DNA from: Candidatus Celerinatantimonas neptuna
Lineage (GTDB): Bacteria; Pseudomonadota; Gammaproteobacteria; Enterobacterales; Celerinatantimonadaceae
DNA length: 64,000 bases
Assembly: GCA_911810475.1 (NCBI GenBank)
Contig: OU461276.1
Coordinates: 675,501 to 739,500, forward strand
Reading direction: 5' to 3'
Part shown: piece after piece, positions 43,061 to 54,063 of the stretch
How the letters are laid out: every line of letters begins with the position of its first letter
Numbering within the stretch: position 1 is the first letter of the stretch
Notes under the pieces: model-generated
Database searches by the model: none
What the model was told of the DNA's origin: nothing
Seen by the model: only the letters and a program-made list of their open reading frames with translations
Made by a program: the position numbers and the translations under genes

Positions 43061-43886
43061 CACATTGCTGATCCACATAAAACAACTTCAAATCGGGCTG
43101 GCAAATCATCAACAACTGGTGAAAAACCTCAGTTTTACGCTGGGCAGAGAACGGGTTGCACTGGTCGGAGAATCAGGCTCTGGAAAATCACTCACCGCCA
43201 GAACCCTAATGGGTCTGCTACCCCACTCATTATATCCAAAGGCCAACCGACTTGAGGTCTTAGGACACCCTGTTTTAGATTTTAATCAGCGCCAGTGGAA
43301 TCAACTTCGCGGCAATCATATCGCCATGGTGCTGCAAGATCCCAAATACGCCCTGAATCCGACCCGAAATATTGGGATGCAAGTAGCTGAACCTCTGGTC
43401 CTTCATCAAAAACTCTCACGAAAAGTGCGCATAGAAAAAGTTGAATATATGCTCGATGCTGTCGGCCTGCCCAATCCTAAACAATTGCGAAAAATGTATC
43501 CTCACCAGCTTTCCGGTGGTATGGGACAACGCGTGATGCTGGCCATTGCACTGATTAATGACCCTGAATTATTAATCGCTGATGAGCCCACATCGGCCCT
43601 TGATCATGCTATCAGGGATCAGGTTTTAGCGTTAATTCACGATCTGGTTGAACAACGTAATATGGGATTGCTGCTGATTAGCCACGATTTACAACAAGTC
43701 GCAGATTATTGCCAGCGTGTTTTAGTCATGTATCAGGGGCGCCTATTAGATGAGCTGCCAGCAGATCAATTAGCTAATGCCACGCATCCTTATACCAGAA
43801 CACTATGGTCCTGCCGGCCAAATCGCTCCAAAAGAGGCCAGGCTCTACCAACACTTGATCGTCAGCAACTGGAGGATTGTGCATGA
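43050..43886 (+). CDS. ABC importer ATPase, DppD type
   Basis: The ATG at 43050 gives 278 residues. Walker A is GESGSGKSLTART, the signature is LSGGMGQRVMLAIAL and Walker B is LLIADEPTSALD, followed by the switch His in LLISHDL. The C-terminal extension after the nucleotide-binding domain is the short oligopeptide-type tail. It powers the importer together with the next gene, which it overlaps by 4 bases. Confidence 0.93.
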   Translation: MTNNTLLIHIKQLQIGLANHQQLVKNLSFTLGRERVALVGESGSGKSLTARTLMGLLPHSLYPKANRLEVLGHPVLDFNQRQWNQLRGNHIAMVLQDPKYALNPTRNIGMQVAEPLVLHQKLSRKVRIEKVEYMLDAVGLPNPKQLRKMYPHQLSGGMGQRVMLAIALINDPELLIADEPTSALDHAIRDQVLALIHDLVEQRNMGLLLISHDLQQVADYCQRVLVMYQGRLLDELPADQLANATHPYTRTLWSCRPNRSKRGQALPTLDRQQLEDCA

Positions 43887-44575
43887 ATCTACTGGAACTG
43901 GATCAGGTTAGCGTCACCCATGTACAGGGCTACCAGCACAATACCGTTGTCCATGATATCAACTTCAATGTAGCCGCAGGGGAATGCTTTGGTCTCGTCG
44001 GTCCATCAGGGTGCGGCAAATCGTCATTACTGTGGGTTTTAGCGGGTCTGAATCAAAACTGGAATGGTCAGATAACGATGCTGGAACATCAGCTCATCCC
44101 GGGGAAGCCATTTAAAGGGACACTGCGCCAACAAGTACAGATGGTCTTTCAGGACCCTTATGCCTCTTTACACCCTAAACATCGCCTGCGTCGGACTCTG
44201 GCAGAACCCCTTAAGCGCCTCGGAATGGATCACATCGACGATCGTATTCAAGAAGGTTTCAGACAGGTCGGTCTGGACAAAACAATGATTGATCGCTACC
44301 CGCACCAATTATCGGGAGGGCAACGTCAACGGGTTGCTATTGTCAGAGCTCTATTGCTGGAACCCAAGTTGTTATTGCTCGATGAGCCGACCTCCGCATT
44401 AGATATGTCCGTTCAGGCAGAAATCCTAAACTTGCTCAATGAACTCAAAGCAAGTCATCAGCTCACCATGCTACTAGTAAGCCACGACCCAGATGTCATC
44501 GACTATATGTGCGATCATGCCGTCATAATGAAAAAAGGCCGTATCGAACATGAAACACACTATGACCCAGTGTAA
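43883..44575 (+). CDS. ABC importer ATPase, DppF type
   Basis: The ATG at 43883 (AGGA upstream, overlapping the previous stop) gives 230 residues. Walker A is GPSGCGKSSLLW, the signature LSGGQRQRVAIVRAL and Walker B LLLLDEPTSALD. It is shorter than usual DppF (about 330) because the oligopeptide C-terminal extension is absent. It ends only 7 bases from the convergent SNase-like gene and I see no terminator there. Confidence 0.92.
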   Translation: MNLLELDQVSVTHVQGYQHNTVVHDINFNVAAGECFGLVGPSGCGKSSLLWVLAGLNQNWNGQITMLEHQLIPGKPFKGTLRQQVQMVFQDPYASLHPKHRLRRTLAEPLKRLGMDHIDDRIQEGFRQVGLDKTMIDRYPHQLSGGQRQRVAIVRALLLEPKLLLLDEPTSALDMSVQAEILNLLNELKASHQLTMLLVSHDPDVIDYMCDHAVIMKKGRIEHETHYDPV

Positions 44576-44582
44576 GTAGAAA

Positions 44583-45425
44583 CTAGCTGAGAAATACCAG
44601 GTTCTCCGGTGGTTGAGATAACCGGATTGCCCCTTTCTCATCGATTTCGATAAGATTGTCTACATGGGTAAAATGCAACTGACTTAAAATCAGAACAGGC
44701 AGTTGCTTTTGCTTGAGCCAATCCACAAATTGATAAGCCTCAAATTCACCATTCTGATACATAAAATCAACTAAGCGACGAAATAGTTTAGGTAACAATA
44801 AGAACCGTTCAGTAATATCATCAATCGACTGGATTAATGTGAACTGGTTAGTTTGATCCTCTTCCCATATTCCCAATTTCTGAGCCCGCCCCTGAACAAC
44901 TGTGGTGGCAAATAACGCCCGAAGATCATAAAACAGGCCATCATAAAATGTTGGATAAGCCAACCCATCCAACAACATCTGATAGTTTACCGATGCTTTA
45001 GCGACCGCATCGTTAAGGTAGAATTTCTGACCATCATCAAACAAATTATCCCCGGCGAACACAAAAACAATTGGGCGACCATAACGATCGGTTTTACGGG
45101 CCAGAATATATCCGGGAACACCATCATCGGCCTGCTGAACTTCGGCATGCCCGCTATTCCAGACAACATGCTCAATTCCCAATAACTCAAACAGTCTATT
45201 AGTTGCAGCTTTGGCAAAATGTAAAGGTTGATGTTGTTTATGATAATGCGTTTCTAATGTATCGATTGCTTCGATCCGAAGCTGAGCATGTTGCTGATGA
45301 TTTAACTTGACTTGTCCTGCCAGAGTGCCCCACAGCATGTCATTATTGGCTTTAAATCGAATTGAATCACCATCAGGCGAATAACCAACAATGTGAAATG
45401 TTCCTTTAATGACTTTAAATGACAT
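44583..45425 (-). CDS. Staphylococcal-nuclease-like (SNase) domain protein
   Basis: The 280-residue product has the thermonuclease core in residues 15-175: SPDGDSIRF, LRIEAIDTLETHY (the Arg, Asp and Glu positions of the SNase active site) and DRYGRPIVFVF (the second catalytic Arg). About 100 residues follow that I do not recognise. There is no signal peptide, so it is probably cytoplasmic, unlike secreted thermonucleases. Calcium-dependent DNA or RNA cleavage is plausible but unproven. It is monocistronic. Confidence 0.78.
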   Translation of the reverse strand: MSFKVIKGTFHIVGYSPDGDSIRFKANNDMLWGTLAGQVKLNHQQHAQLRIEAIDTLETHYHKQHQPLHFAKAATNRLFELLGIEHVVWNSGHAEVQQADDGVPGYILARKTDRYGRPIVFVFAGDNLFDDGQKFYLNDAVAKASVNYQMLLDGLAYPTFYDGLFYDLRALFATTVVQGRAQKLGIWEEDQTNQFTLIQSIDDITERFLLLPKLFRRLVDFMYQNGEFEAYQFVDWLKQKQLPVLILSQLHFTHVDNLIEIDEKGAIRLSQPPENLVFLS

Positions 45426-45809
45426 CGATTAGCTCCTTGAGATTAATTCTAAATCCTTCGACGATCGACCATCGCCAAACGTTATTTTTCTACCCAATCA
45501 TGCTCAATCCGACATAAAAAAGTAGATCACCTCCCACGCCAAATCTTTATTAACTTTCTTGTTATATATTCTTTTATGCCAATTTTAGCCTGACAGATCA
45601 AGGGATTGAGATAAAAAACCATAATATAAAAATAATCATGTTCCGTTTTCTTACACACAATAAAGACAATGCTTACTTTTATTTAAATCATGAACTTAGT
45701 TATTTTAAGACAGCCTGATTTTCTTAAATTAAGGTGTACCAGCAGAACTAATAATTAGGAAATATAGAACTCTAATCGACTCATCCGTAATGATGTCAAA
45801 AGATCAAAA
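45426..45809. other. Intergenic region between the SNase-like gene and the aldB terminator
   Basis: About 380 AT-rich bases with no open frame of recognisable product. The part next to 45425 must hold the promoter of the SNase-like gene. Confidence 0.45.
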
Positions 45810-45839
45810 AAACCGCTCACCTTTGAAGATGAACGGTTT
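45810..45839 (-). terminator. Rho-independent terminator of aldB
   Basis: On the minus strand AAACCGTTCA and TGAGCGGTTT pair over 10 bp with one G-U around a 10-base loop, followed by seven T. It lies 23 bases after the aldB stop. Confidence 0.9.
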
Positions 45840-45862
45840 AACATCAAAACAATAAACGATGT

Positions 45863-47380
45863 TTAGAACAAACCTAATGGACTGGTGCTATAACTCACCA
45901 ACAGGTTTTTAGTTTGCTGATAATGCTCCAGAGCCTGTTTATGTGTTTCACGACCAATACCTGACTTTTTATACCCACCAAATGCCGAGTGCGCAGGATA
46001 CATATGATAACAATTCGTCCATACACGACCCGCTTTGATCTCACGCCCCATGTGATAAGCCAGGTTCATATCACGCGTCCAGACACCCGCACCCAACCCA
46101 AATTCAGTGTCATTGGCAATTTGCAGGGCTTCCTCACGCGATTTAAATGTTGTTACACTAATCACCGGACCAAAAATTTCTTCCTGGAAAATCCGCATCT
46201 TATTATTACCCAGTAACATCGTTGGCTGAATATAGAAACCATTTTCAAGTCCCGATGATAACTTCAGGGCATCGCCACCAGTTAGCACCTTAGCCCCTTC
46301 ATCACGACCGATCTGAATGTAATTCAGAATTTTCTCATACTGTTCCAGTGATGCCTGTGCACCGACCTGAGTTTCAGTGTCCAGTGGATTACCACGGATG
46401 ATCAACCGGGAACGTTCAATCACTTTTTCAATAAATGCTTCATAAACATTTTCATGAATCAACGCACGCGAAGGACAGCTACACACTTCCCCCTGATTGA
46501 AGAATGCTAAAACCATCCCTTCCACACATTTATTCAGATAATCATCTTCATGATTCATGATATCTTCAAAATAGATATTCGGTGATTTACCACCTAACTC
46601 AACCGTACTTGGAATGATATTTTCAGCTGCACAACGCAGAATATGCTGACCAACCGGTGTTGAACCCGTAAACGCAATTTTTGCAATTCGAGTGCTGGTT
46701 GCCAGTGCCTGCCCAGCTTCTTTACCTAATCCATTTACAACATTAACCGTACCGGCAGGTAATAGATCACCGATGATTTCCATCAGAATAAGAATCGAAG
46801 CAGGTGTTTGCTCTGCCGGCTTAAGGACGACACAGTTACCGGCGGCCAAAGCAGGCGCCAGTTTCCAGGCACTCATCAAAATCGGGAAGTTCCAGGGAAT
46901 AATCTGACCCACAACCCCGAGTGGTTCATGAATATGATAGGTCACCGTATTTTCATCGATCTCAGCCACACTACCTTCCTGAGCACGCAGACATCCGGCA
47001 AAATAACGGAAATGATCCAATGCCAGTCCCATATCAACCAATGATTCGCGAACAGCTTTGCCATTGTCCCAAGTTTCGGCAACAGCCAGTTTTTCTTTAT
47101 TGGCTTCCATCCGATCGGCGATACGAAGCAATAAATTCGCTCGTTCAGTCGGCGCGGTTTTTCCCCATGCAGGAGCAGCCCGGTGGGCGGCATCAAGGGC
47201 TAATTCAATATCTTCAGCAGTCGAGCTTGGCACCTGGCAAAACTGTTCGCCATTGACTGGGCTGATATCATCTAAATAGTCACCTTTAACCGGTGCGACC
47301 CATTCACCACCAATGTAGTTCTGATACTGAGATTTAAATTGGACCAGGGAATCCGGTTGATCAGGGTTAGCATAAAGCAT
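45863..47380 (-). CDS. aldB: NAD(P)-dependent aldehyde dehydrogenase, AldB/ExaC type
   Basis: This cytoplasmic enzyme oxidises acetaldehyde and similar aldehydes to acids. The 505-residue protein has the Rossmann site GSTPVGQ, the general base in ELGGKSPN and the catalytic Cys in [15 protein letters not shown]. It ends in the subgroup-typical YSTSPLGLF, very like E. coli AldB. A strong AGGAG precedes the ATG. An AraC-type regulator is divergent, which suggests local control in response to aldehyde or alcohol. Confidence 0.93.
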   Translation of the reverse strand: MLYANPDQPDSLVQFKSQYQNYIGGEWVAPVKGDYLDDISPVNGEQFCQVPSSTAEDIELALDAAHRAAPAWGKTAPTERANLLLRIADRMEANKEKLAVAETWDNGKAVRESLVDMGLALDHFRYFAGCLRAQEGSVAEIDENTVTYHIHEPLGVVGQIIPWNFPILMSAWKLAPALAAGNCVVLKPAEQTPASILILMEIIGDLLPAGTVNVVNGLGKEAGQALATSTRIAKIAFTGSTPVGQHILRCAAENIIPSTVELGGKSPNIYFEDIMNHEDDYLNKCVEGMVLAFFNQGEVCSCPSRALIHENVYEAFIEKVIERSRLIIRGNPLDTETQVGAQASLEQYEKILNYIQIGRDEGAKVLTGGDALKLSSGLENGFYIQPTMLLGNNKMRIFQEEIFGPVISVTTFKSREEALQIANDTEFGLGAGVWTRDMNLAYHMGREIKAGRVWTNCYHMYPAHSAFGGYKKSGIGRETHKQALEHYQQTKNLLVSYSTSPLGLF

Positions 47381-47685
47381 GTTCTCTCTCCTTTGGGTTT
47401 CTCTTTAATCGCAGCCTTTTATTTTTATAGGGCTAAGCGCTTAGTTACAGGTACAGAGTGACACATAAAATTCACTTTCACTTGTCTGAGAATCCAAAAT
47501 ACTTTACTGAATTTCTACATCAATAACATTTTTATTACAAAATGCTTGCGAAACACCCCAAAATTTGAATACTAATAGAAAAGAAAATGATTGAACCCTG
47601 ATAGGCGAACTGCCTGTCGACACTGGATATACTTGTCATAAACCTCGCTCCTGTGATGATACTGTTATATTCCCCCGGAGGCTCC
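47381..47685. promoter_or_regulatory. Divergent aldB/araC-type control region with a 12-bp palindrome
   Basis: About 300 bases between divergent start codons. A perfect palindrome, CTAAGCGCTTAG, lies at 47433-47444, roughly 55 bases upstream of the aldB start, where a regulator could bind. No further repeats are clear. Confidence 0.45.
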
Positions 47686-48612
47686 ATGCTCACAAACCTA
47701 TCATCTTTAGCTTGTCGATATCAGCGCAGTATCAGCCAGCTTATCGAAAACCGTACTCTGTTCGAACACCAGGAAGTCAATTTCTCTATTTACGACACAT
47801 TCCAAAGCACCTCTGGAGTCGAACTCGGAGCAGAAAGTATTCTCTATTGTGGCATGCTAAAAGGACGCAAAATCATGCATGGCGAATTTGTCAGTGAATT
47901 TCTTCCACATGAATCATTTGTTATGGCCCCGGGACAACGCGTTAATATCGATTTCCCCGATGCCAGTGTAAATAACCCAACCATCTGCATGACCTTCGAA
48001 ATTGAACCTAACAAACTCCGTGAAATCTGCGATATGCTCAATCAACGCAGCCCTCTTCCGAAAGAGCTGGGCGACTGGCATATTCAATCACAACATATGC
48101 TTCATACCTTTCATACCGAAGCCACGCAGCAATTACTGTTACGAATTGCCAATAGTTTTTTATGTGAAGATCCCGACAAGGATTTGGTGCTAAAACTGGG
48201 TGTAACTGAACTACTGGCCCGGATCCTCAGACATAACGGCCGGGAATTTCTACTGAATTGTGCGAAAAGTGATCCGACTCATTCGGCTTTAACCCAAGTA
48301 ATGCAGTATATTGAAGAACATTTGAATGAAAAAATTGAAATTGACGATTTATGCAAACTGGCCTGTATGAGCCGGAGTAAACTGTATCTACAATTCAGAA
48401 ATATCGTCTACTGCAGTCCCAAAGAATATATCGTTCAGCGGCGGCTGGAAAAAGCCCGCCAGCTACTCAGCCATGGCTATAATATTACTCAGGTCTGCTT
48501 TGATGTCGGATTCAGCCACCCCAGCCATTTTACCCGGCGATTTAATCAACAATACGGTATTACTCCCCGTGAATTTGTTCGCCATTACAACCAACCAGCT
48601 CTCAACAGTTAG
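47686..48612 (+). CDS. AraC-family transcriptional regulator, probably of aldB
   Basis: The ATG at 47686 follows GGAGG by 4 bases and gives 308 residues. An upstream ATG at 47653 lacks such a site. An N-terminal AraC_N-type sensing domain covers about residues 20-190. Two helix-turn-helix motifs follow: IDDLCKLACMSRSKLYLQF and ITQVCFDVGFSHPSHFTRRF, ending in GITPREF. Divergence from aldB suggests it activates that gene. Its last 11 bases overlap the convergent sotB. Confidence 0.9.
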   Translation: MLTNLSSLACRYQRSISQLIENRTLFEHQEVNFSIYDTFQSTSGVELGAESILYCGMLKGRKIMHGEFVSEFLPHESFVMAPGQRVNIDFPDASVNNPTICMTFEIEPNKLREICDMLNQRSPLPKELGDWHIQSQHMLHTFHTEATQQLLLRIANSFLCEDPDKDLVLKLGVTELLARILRHNGREFLLNCAKSDPTHSALTQVMQYIEEHLNEKIEIDDLCKLACMSRSKLYLQFRNIVYCSPKEYIVQRRLEKARQLLSHGYNITQVCFDVGFSHPSHFTRRFNQQYGITPREFVRHYNQPALNS

Positions 48613-49786
48613 GGGCTGTCGCACGAGCCATTTGAAAACGCCAACAGCAAAACCCAGAAACGATCACACTGATCAAGGCCACTATTGCACCGATTTCACC
48701 AATGTGGGCCATCCCCAGATGCAGACTAACCTGGCTTCCCAACAATGCACCACTGCCAATACCGATATTAACGATCCCCGAAAAGAACGCCATGGCAACA
48801 TCAGTCGCATCACTAGCCAGAGCCAGGACCCGAAGCTGCATGCATAAAAAGAAAAACGTGAGCATCACGCCCCACACCAGCACAAGTGTAACAATAGCCA
48901 GCTTAGATGAGCTAAAAGGTAACAATGCTCCCAGAACCAACGCTAACATGGCAATCACGCCATTAAGTAGTAACGTGGGCGAGCGTTCGTTCAACCAGCT
49001 AAACACCAAACTAGCCAGAATACCTGCCGCTCCGAAGATAAACAGAATCGATGTTGCAAACTGGCTGGAGAAATTAGCAATCTGTTCAATAAATGGCTCA
49101 ATATAACTATAAGCACAGTAATGCGCTGTCACCACAGAAAATGACAACAGATAACAACTGACCAGTGCAGGACGTTTAAATAAAGCGGGAATACTGCCGA
49201 GCGACCCCGCGTTTTTACTCTCAACCCGTGGCAAAATCCGCCAAATCAGCAATGCGGTTATCAATGCGATCAGACCAATAACCGCAAACGATAAACGCCA
49301 GTTAGTCATTTCATCAATGACCCGACCAATCGGTAACCCAATGATCGTTGCAATTGAACTGCCTAATACAATCAAACTAATCGCTTTGGTCTCGCCGCCC
49401 TTCGGTGCCACCCGCACAGCCAGTGATGGAATAATGGCCCAGAACACCGAATGAGCAATGGCAACCCCAATCCGGGAAATCACCAAAACATTAAAACTCC
49501 AGGCAAACACAGAAAGAATATGGCTGAGAATAAACAGTGTAAATAAGCCCAACAATAACTTGCGTCGCTCTATATGTCCGGTCAATAACAAACAAGGTAC
49601 CGAGAGAATCGCGACACACCAGGCATAAATGGTGATCATAATCCCGACCTGTGCTGCCGACATCGCAAACGAATGACCGATATCGGTCAGCAACCCAACC
49701 GGAATAAACTCAGACGTATTAAAAATAAATGTCGAGGCCGCCAGTACCATAACCGGTAGCCATGCTCTATATTCAGAACGATTCAT
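48602..49786 (-). CDS. sotB: MFS sugar/drug efflux transporter, SotB type
   Basis: SotB (YdeA) exports arabinose, IPTG-like sugars and some toxic compounds. With the ATG at 49784-49786 the protein is 394 residues with 12 hydrophobic segments. SotB-like stretches include FIFNTSEFIPVGLL, AQVGIMITIYAWCVA, VTAHYCAYSYIEPF and DATDVAMAFFSGI. A TTG four codons upstream is an alternative start, and neither has a strong ribosome-binding site. The physiological substrate here is unknown. Confidence 0.88.
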   Translation of the reverse strand: MNRSEYRAWLPVMVLAASTFIFNTSEFIPVGLLTDIGHSFAMSAAQVGIMITIYAWCVAILSVPCLLLTGHIERRKLLLGLFTLFILSHILSVFAWSFNVLVISRIGVAIAHSVFWAIIPSLAVRVAPKGGETKAISLIVLGSSIATIIGLPIGRVIDEMTNWRLSFAVIGLIALITALLIWRILPRVESKNAGSLGSIPALFKRPALVSCYLLSFSVVTAHYCAYSYIEPFIEQIANFSSQFATSILFIFGAAGILASLVFSWLNERSPTLLLNGVIAMLALVLGALLPFSSSKLAIVTLVLVWGVMLTFFFLCMQLRVLALASDATDVAMAFFSGIVNIGIGSGALLGSQVSLHLGMAHIGEIGAIVALISVIVSGFCCWRFQMARATAPNC

Positions 49787-49979
49787 CACTAACGCCAAAG
49801 GGGGAAAGAGGTGTCATTTCGTGATCGCGATCATATATAAGAAGTGTTCAAATAGCGATACATGAATTAAAAATTTCACAAGTAAATTATAAAATAACAA
49901 ACAACTAAGAAAGAGCAGAAAAAGCTAAAACATCAACCAATAAGCAAATCCAACCTTTTGAAATATTCTACTGGAATGC

Positions 49980-50684
49980 TCACTTCATACGTCTAAAAAA
50001 ATAGGTCGACTGATGGTGCTGAATATTCTCAACCGTCATCGAAAAATCAAGGATCGTCCCATCAGGTGCGTGGCTAATTGATGTTATCTGCAACAACGGC
50101 GTCCCCTCATTCACCTGCAAATATTGAGCAATCGTTGTTGGTGTTAAAATCGGTTGAAATGTAAATGAATTACCTTCAATCACAAACCCGGCTTCGTGTT
50201 CAATATATGCAAATTTCGATTGCTCCATATGGGCAATGGATAGCGTGGGATACAATTTAACCGGAAGGTATGATTCCTCATAATGAATCGCCCATTCACC
50301 TAAATAACGAACCCGGACAATATAATAAACTGACTCACCATAAGGAATTTTCAAATGTCTAGCGATACTGGCCGGAGCAGACATCATGGTAAACGTAATC
50401 ACCTGGCTGGACAGCGATTTCTGTGATTTTTGAGCCTGCTCACTTAAACTGTGCAACCCTTTATTTTCATGAATCACTTCTTTACCCACGACAAAATTAC
50501 CACTGCCATGTCGTCGCTCGACCAGGGATTCATCCACAAGACAATCAATCGCTCTTCGCAAAGTCATGCGAGAAACCTGATACACCGATGCTAACTGATG
50601 TTCACTGGGTAAAGGGTGCTGCAAGCTAAACTCGCCACTATTAATCCGGTTTTTCAACTGTTCGGCTATCCGTAAATAGATCAC
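49980..50684 (-). CDS. GntR-family regulator (HutC/UTRA type), probably of the alpha-glucoside locus
   Basis: The 234-residue protein starts at a GTG (50684). The N-terminal winged helix (residues 3-70) shows PLPSEHQLASVYQVSRMTLRRAI and VERRHGSGNFV. The UTRA ligand domain follows (YYIVRVRYLGEWAIHYEESYLP). It is divergent from the PTS and GH4 genes, so it probably represses them and responds to a phosphorylated alpha-glucoside. A 20-bp palindrome lies upstream at 50737-50756. Confidence 0.9.
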   Translation of the reverse strand: MIYLRIAEQLKNRINSGEFSLQHPLPSEHQLASVYQVSRMTLRRAIDCLVDESLVERRHGSGNFVVGKEVIHENKGLHSLSEQAQKSQKSLSSQVITFTMMSAPASIARHLKIPYGESVYYIVRVRYLGEWAIHYEESYLPVKLYPTLSIAHMEQSKFAYIEHEAGFVIEGNSFTFQPILTPTTIAQYLQVNEGTPLLQITSISHAPDGTILDFSMTVENIQHHQSTYFFRRMK

Positions 50685-50736
50685 TTTTATACCTGCTGAT
50701 TCACTCTCATCATAAAATAATAGACCAACTTATCTT

Positions 50737-50756
50737 TTATAATCATGTAATTATAA
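50737..50756. promoter_or_regulatory. 20-bp palindrome upstream of the GntR gene, candidate operator
   Basis: TTATAAT (50737-50743) and ATTATAA (50750-50756) are exact inverted copies around CATGTA, 52 bases before the regulator start codon. UTRA-type GntR regulators bind palindromes of this length, so autoregulation is plausible. The AT-rich content makes chance occurrence possible. Confidence 0.4.
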
Positions 50757-50949
50757 ACTGAATATCTTCAGCCCAATGCGTTTCTGTCCAGATGTCTAGA
50801 AAATACAGGTAACTTATACAAAACCACTTCAAATAAGTTCGTGATAACTATCACATTTCATTTCTCAGACGGACTTATTAAACACCATCAGTCCCTATCC
50901 TGAATTCGTCAGCCACAAAAATTAGCCGAAGAAACAACAATAACAGCGC

Positions 50950-51058
50950 TTAAGACGTGTTGACGAGTGATAAGCATATGTCAGCACGACACCGACGACT
51001 TGGAATGGAAATCACGACAACATACTTGGGTCAAACCGTCACGATCAACACGTCTTAA
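50950..51058. repeat. 14-bp perfect inverted repeat in the PTS leader
   Basis: TTAAGACGTGTTGA at 50950-50963 is exactly complementary to TCAACACGTCTTAA at 51045-51058, with 81 bases between. The second arm ends 20 bases before the PTS start codon. It may be a paired operator, an RNA hairpin that controls the operon, or the ends of a tiny mobile element. Confidence 0.6.
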
Positions 51059-51078
51059 CAAATCTGGGAGGAAGTATC

Positions 51079-52647
51079 ATGCTAAGTCAAATACAACGAT
51101 TCGGAGGGGCCATGTTTACGCCCGTGCTCCTCTTCCCTTTTGCAGGGATCATGGTTGGAATATCCATCGTTTTAAAAAACCCCGATATAGTGGGATCACT
51201 GGCAAATCCTCACAGCAGTTTTTATCAAATCCTGAAAATACTCGAAGAGGGGGGATGGACCATCTTTCGCAATATGCCGCTGATCTTTGCCATTGCCCTA
51301 CCCATCGGGCTTGCCCAAAAAGCCCAGGCACGCGCGTGTTTAGTCGTTTTTCTGTCTTATCTGACCTACAACTACTTCATTGCAGCCATGGCAACATTGT
51401 GGGGAAGTTACTTTGGTATCGATTTTAGCCAGGCCCCGGGAGGTGTCAGCGGATTAACGCTAATCGCAGGGATAAAAACACTCGATACCAACATCGTCGG
51501 CGCTATTCTGATTGCATCACTAATGACCTATCTGCATAACCGCTGTTTCGATATCAAACTTCCCGATTATCTTGGGATTTTTCAAGGGAGCGCCTTTGTC
51601 GCAATTATTGGCTTTTTCGCCATGCTTCCCTGCGCCTGGCTCACTCTACTGATCTGGCCTAAAGTCCAGATAGCCATCGGGTCATTGCAACACTTTATGA
51701 TAGCCAGTGGCGTATTAGGAGTATGGCTCTATACCTTCCTTGAACGGATTCTAATTCCAACCGGGCTCCATCACTTTATCTATGGCCCATTTATTTTTGG
51801 CCCAGTCGCGGTTGAAAATGGCATCATGATGGACTGGGCACAACATATACAAGCGTTCAGTCAATCCACTTTACCGCTGAAACAACTCTTTCCGATCGGT
51901 GGTTTCGCACTTCAGGGCAACTCTAAACTATTCGGCTCAATCGGCATCGCTCTGGCCATCTATATGACCGCGGATGACAAAAATAAAGGGAAAATAGCCG
52001 GGCTACTCATTCCCGCTGCTCTGACATCCATCCTGGTCGGCATCACCGAACCTCTGGAATTTACTTTTCTGTTTGTCGCGCCATTTTTATTTGTCATCCA
52101 TGCCCTGCTGGCCGCAACAATGGCAACCATCATGTACAGCCTGGGTGTAGTCGGCAATATGAGTGGTGGACTGATTGAAATCATATCTCAAAACTGGCTT
52201 CCTATGTTTCATCATCACGCCTCTGTCATGTTCACTCAAATAGCCGTTGGTCTGGGTTTCACAGCAATTTACTTTTTACTCTTCAGAACACTCATTCTCC
52301 GCTTCAACCTTAAAACGCCCGGACGAGATAGCGAAGCCAAACTCTATACCAAGTCAGATTACAAATCGAAACAGGCCACTGGTGGCACCGTGCCATCGGC
52401 AGCTAAAGAAAGCTTAGCCAGTCGAATTATCGAAGCACTGGGAGGAGAAACCAATATTGAAAAACTCAACAATTGCGCCACACGGTTAAGGGTCACCGTT
52501 GCCGATCCTCAACGCATCGCTACCGATCAAATTTTTAAATCAATGGGGGCACACGGCGTCGTCCGAAATGGACAAGCCATTCAAATCATCATCGGACTCA
52601 GTGTGTCTCAGGTCAGAGAAGAATGTGAAGGCTTACTTCATATCTAA
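51079..52647 (+). CDS. PTS enzyme IICB, alpha-glucoside type
   Basis: The 522-residue protein imports and phosphorylates alpha-glucosides such as maltose. The EIIC domain (about 1-410) has roughly ten hydrophobic segments and the glucose-family motifs RILIPTGLHHFIYGP and GITEPLEFTFLFVAPFLF. The EIIB domain (about 440-515) carries the phosphorylated Cys in NNCATRLR. No EIIA is fused, so a glucose-type EIIA from elsewhere is needed. Klebsiella AglA and E. coli GlvC are close in kind. GGAGG precedes the ATG. It is co-oriented with the GH4 gene 24 bases downstream. Confidence 0.92.
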   Translation: MLSQIQRFGGAMFTPVLLFPFAGIMVGISIVLKNPDIVGSLANPHSSFYQILKILEEGGWTIFRNMPLIFAIALPIGLAQKAQARACLVVFLSYLTYNYFIAAMATLWGSYFGIDFSQAPGGVSGLTLIAGIKTLDTNIVGAILIASLMTYLHNRCFDIKLPDYLGIFQGSAFVAIIGFFAMLPCAWLTLLIWPKVQIAIGSLQHFMIASGVLGVWLYTFLERILIPTGLHHFIYGPFIFGPVAVENGIMMDWAQHIQAFSQSTLPLKQLFPIGGFALQGNSKLFGSIGIALAIYMTADDKNKGKIAGLLIPAALTSILVGITEPLEFTFLFVAPFLFVIHALLAATMATIMYSLGVVGNMSGGLIEIISQNWLPMFHHHASVMFTQIAVGLGFTAIYFLLFRTLILRFNLKTPGRDSEAKLYTKSDYKSKQATGGTVPSAAKESLASRIIEALGGETNIEKLNNCATRLRVTVADPQRIATDQIFKSMGAHGVVRNGQAIQIIIGLSVSQVREECEGLLHI

Positions 52648-54000
<1,353 letters not shown>

Positions 54001-54013
54001 AGCAATACCCCAC

Positions 54014-54042
54014 AAAAAAGCCATCTCCGTAGATGGCTTTTT
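54014..54042. terminator. Bidirectional terminator between the GH4 and GH15 genes
   Basis: AAAAAGCCATCT and AGATGGCTTTTT pair perfectly around the loop CCGT. A-run and T-run make it usable in both directions between the two convergent genes. Confidence 0.92.
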
Positions 54043-54063
54043 CAACGGGCCTTCGAACATAAC

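Noticed and set aside
47544-47559. Possible sigma54 promoter (GG-N10-GC on the minus strand) for aldB
   Set aside because: Only the minimal GG and GC are present. The surrounding bases do not match TGGCAC-N5-TTGCA, and no sigma54 activator gene is adjacent.
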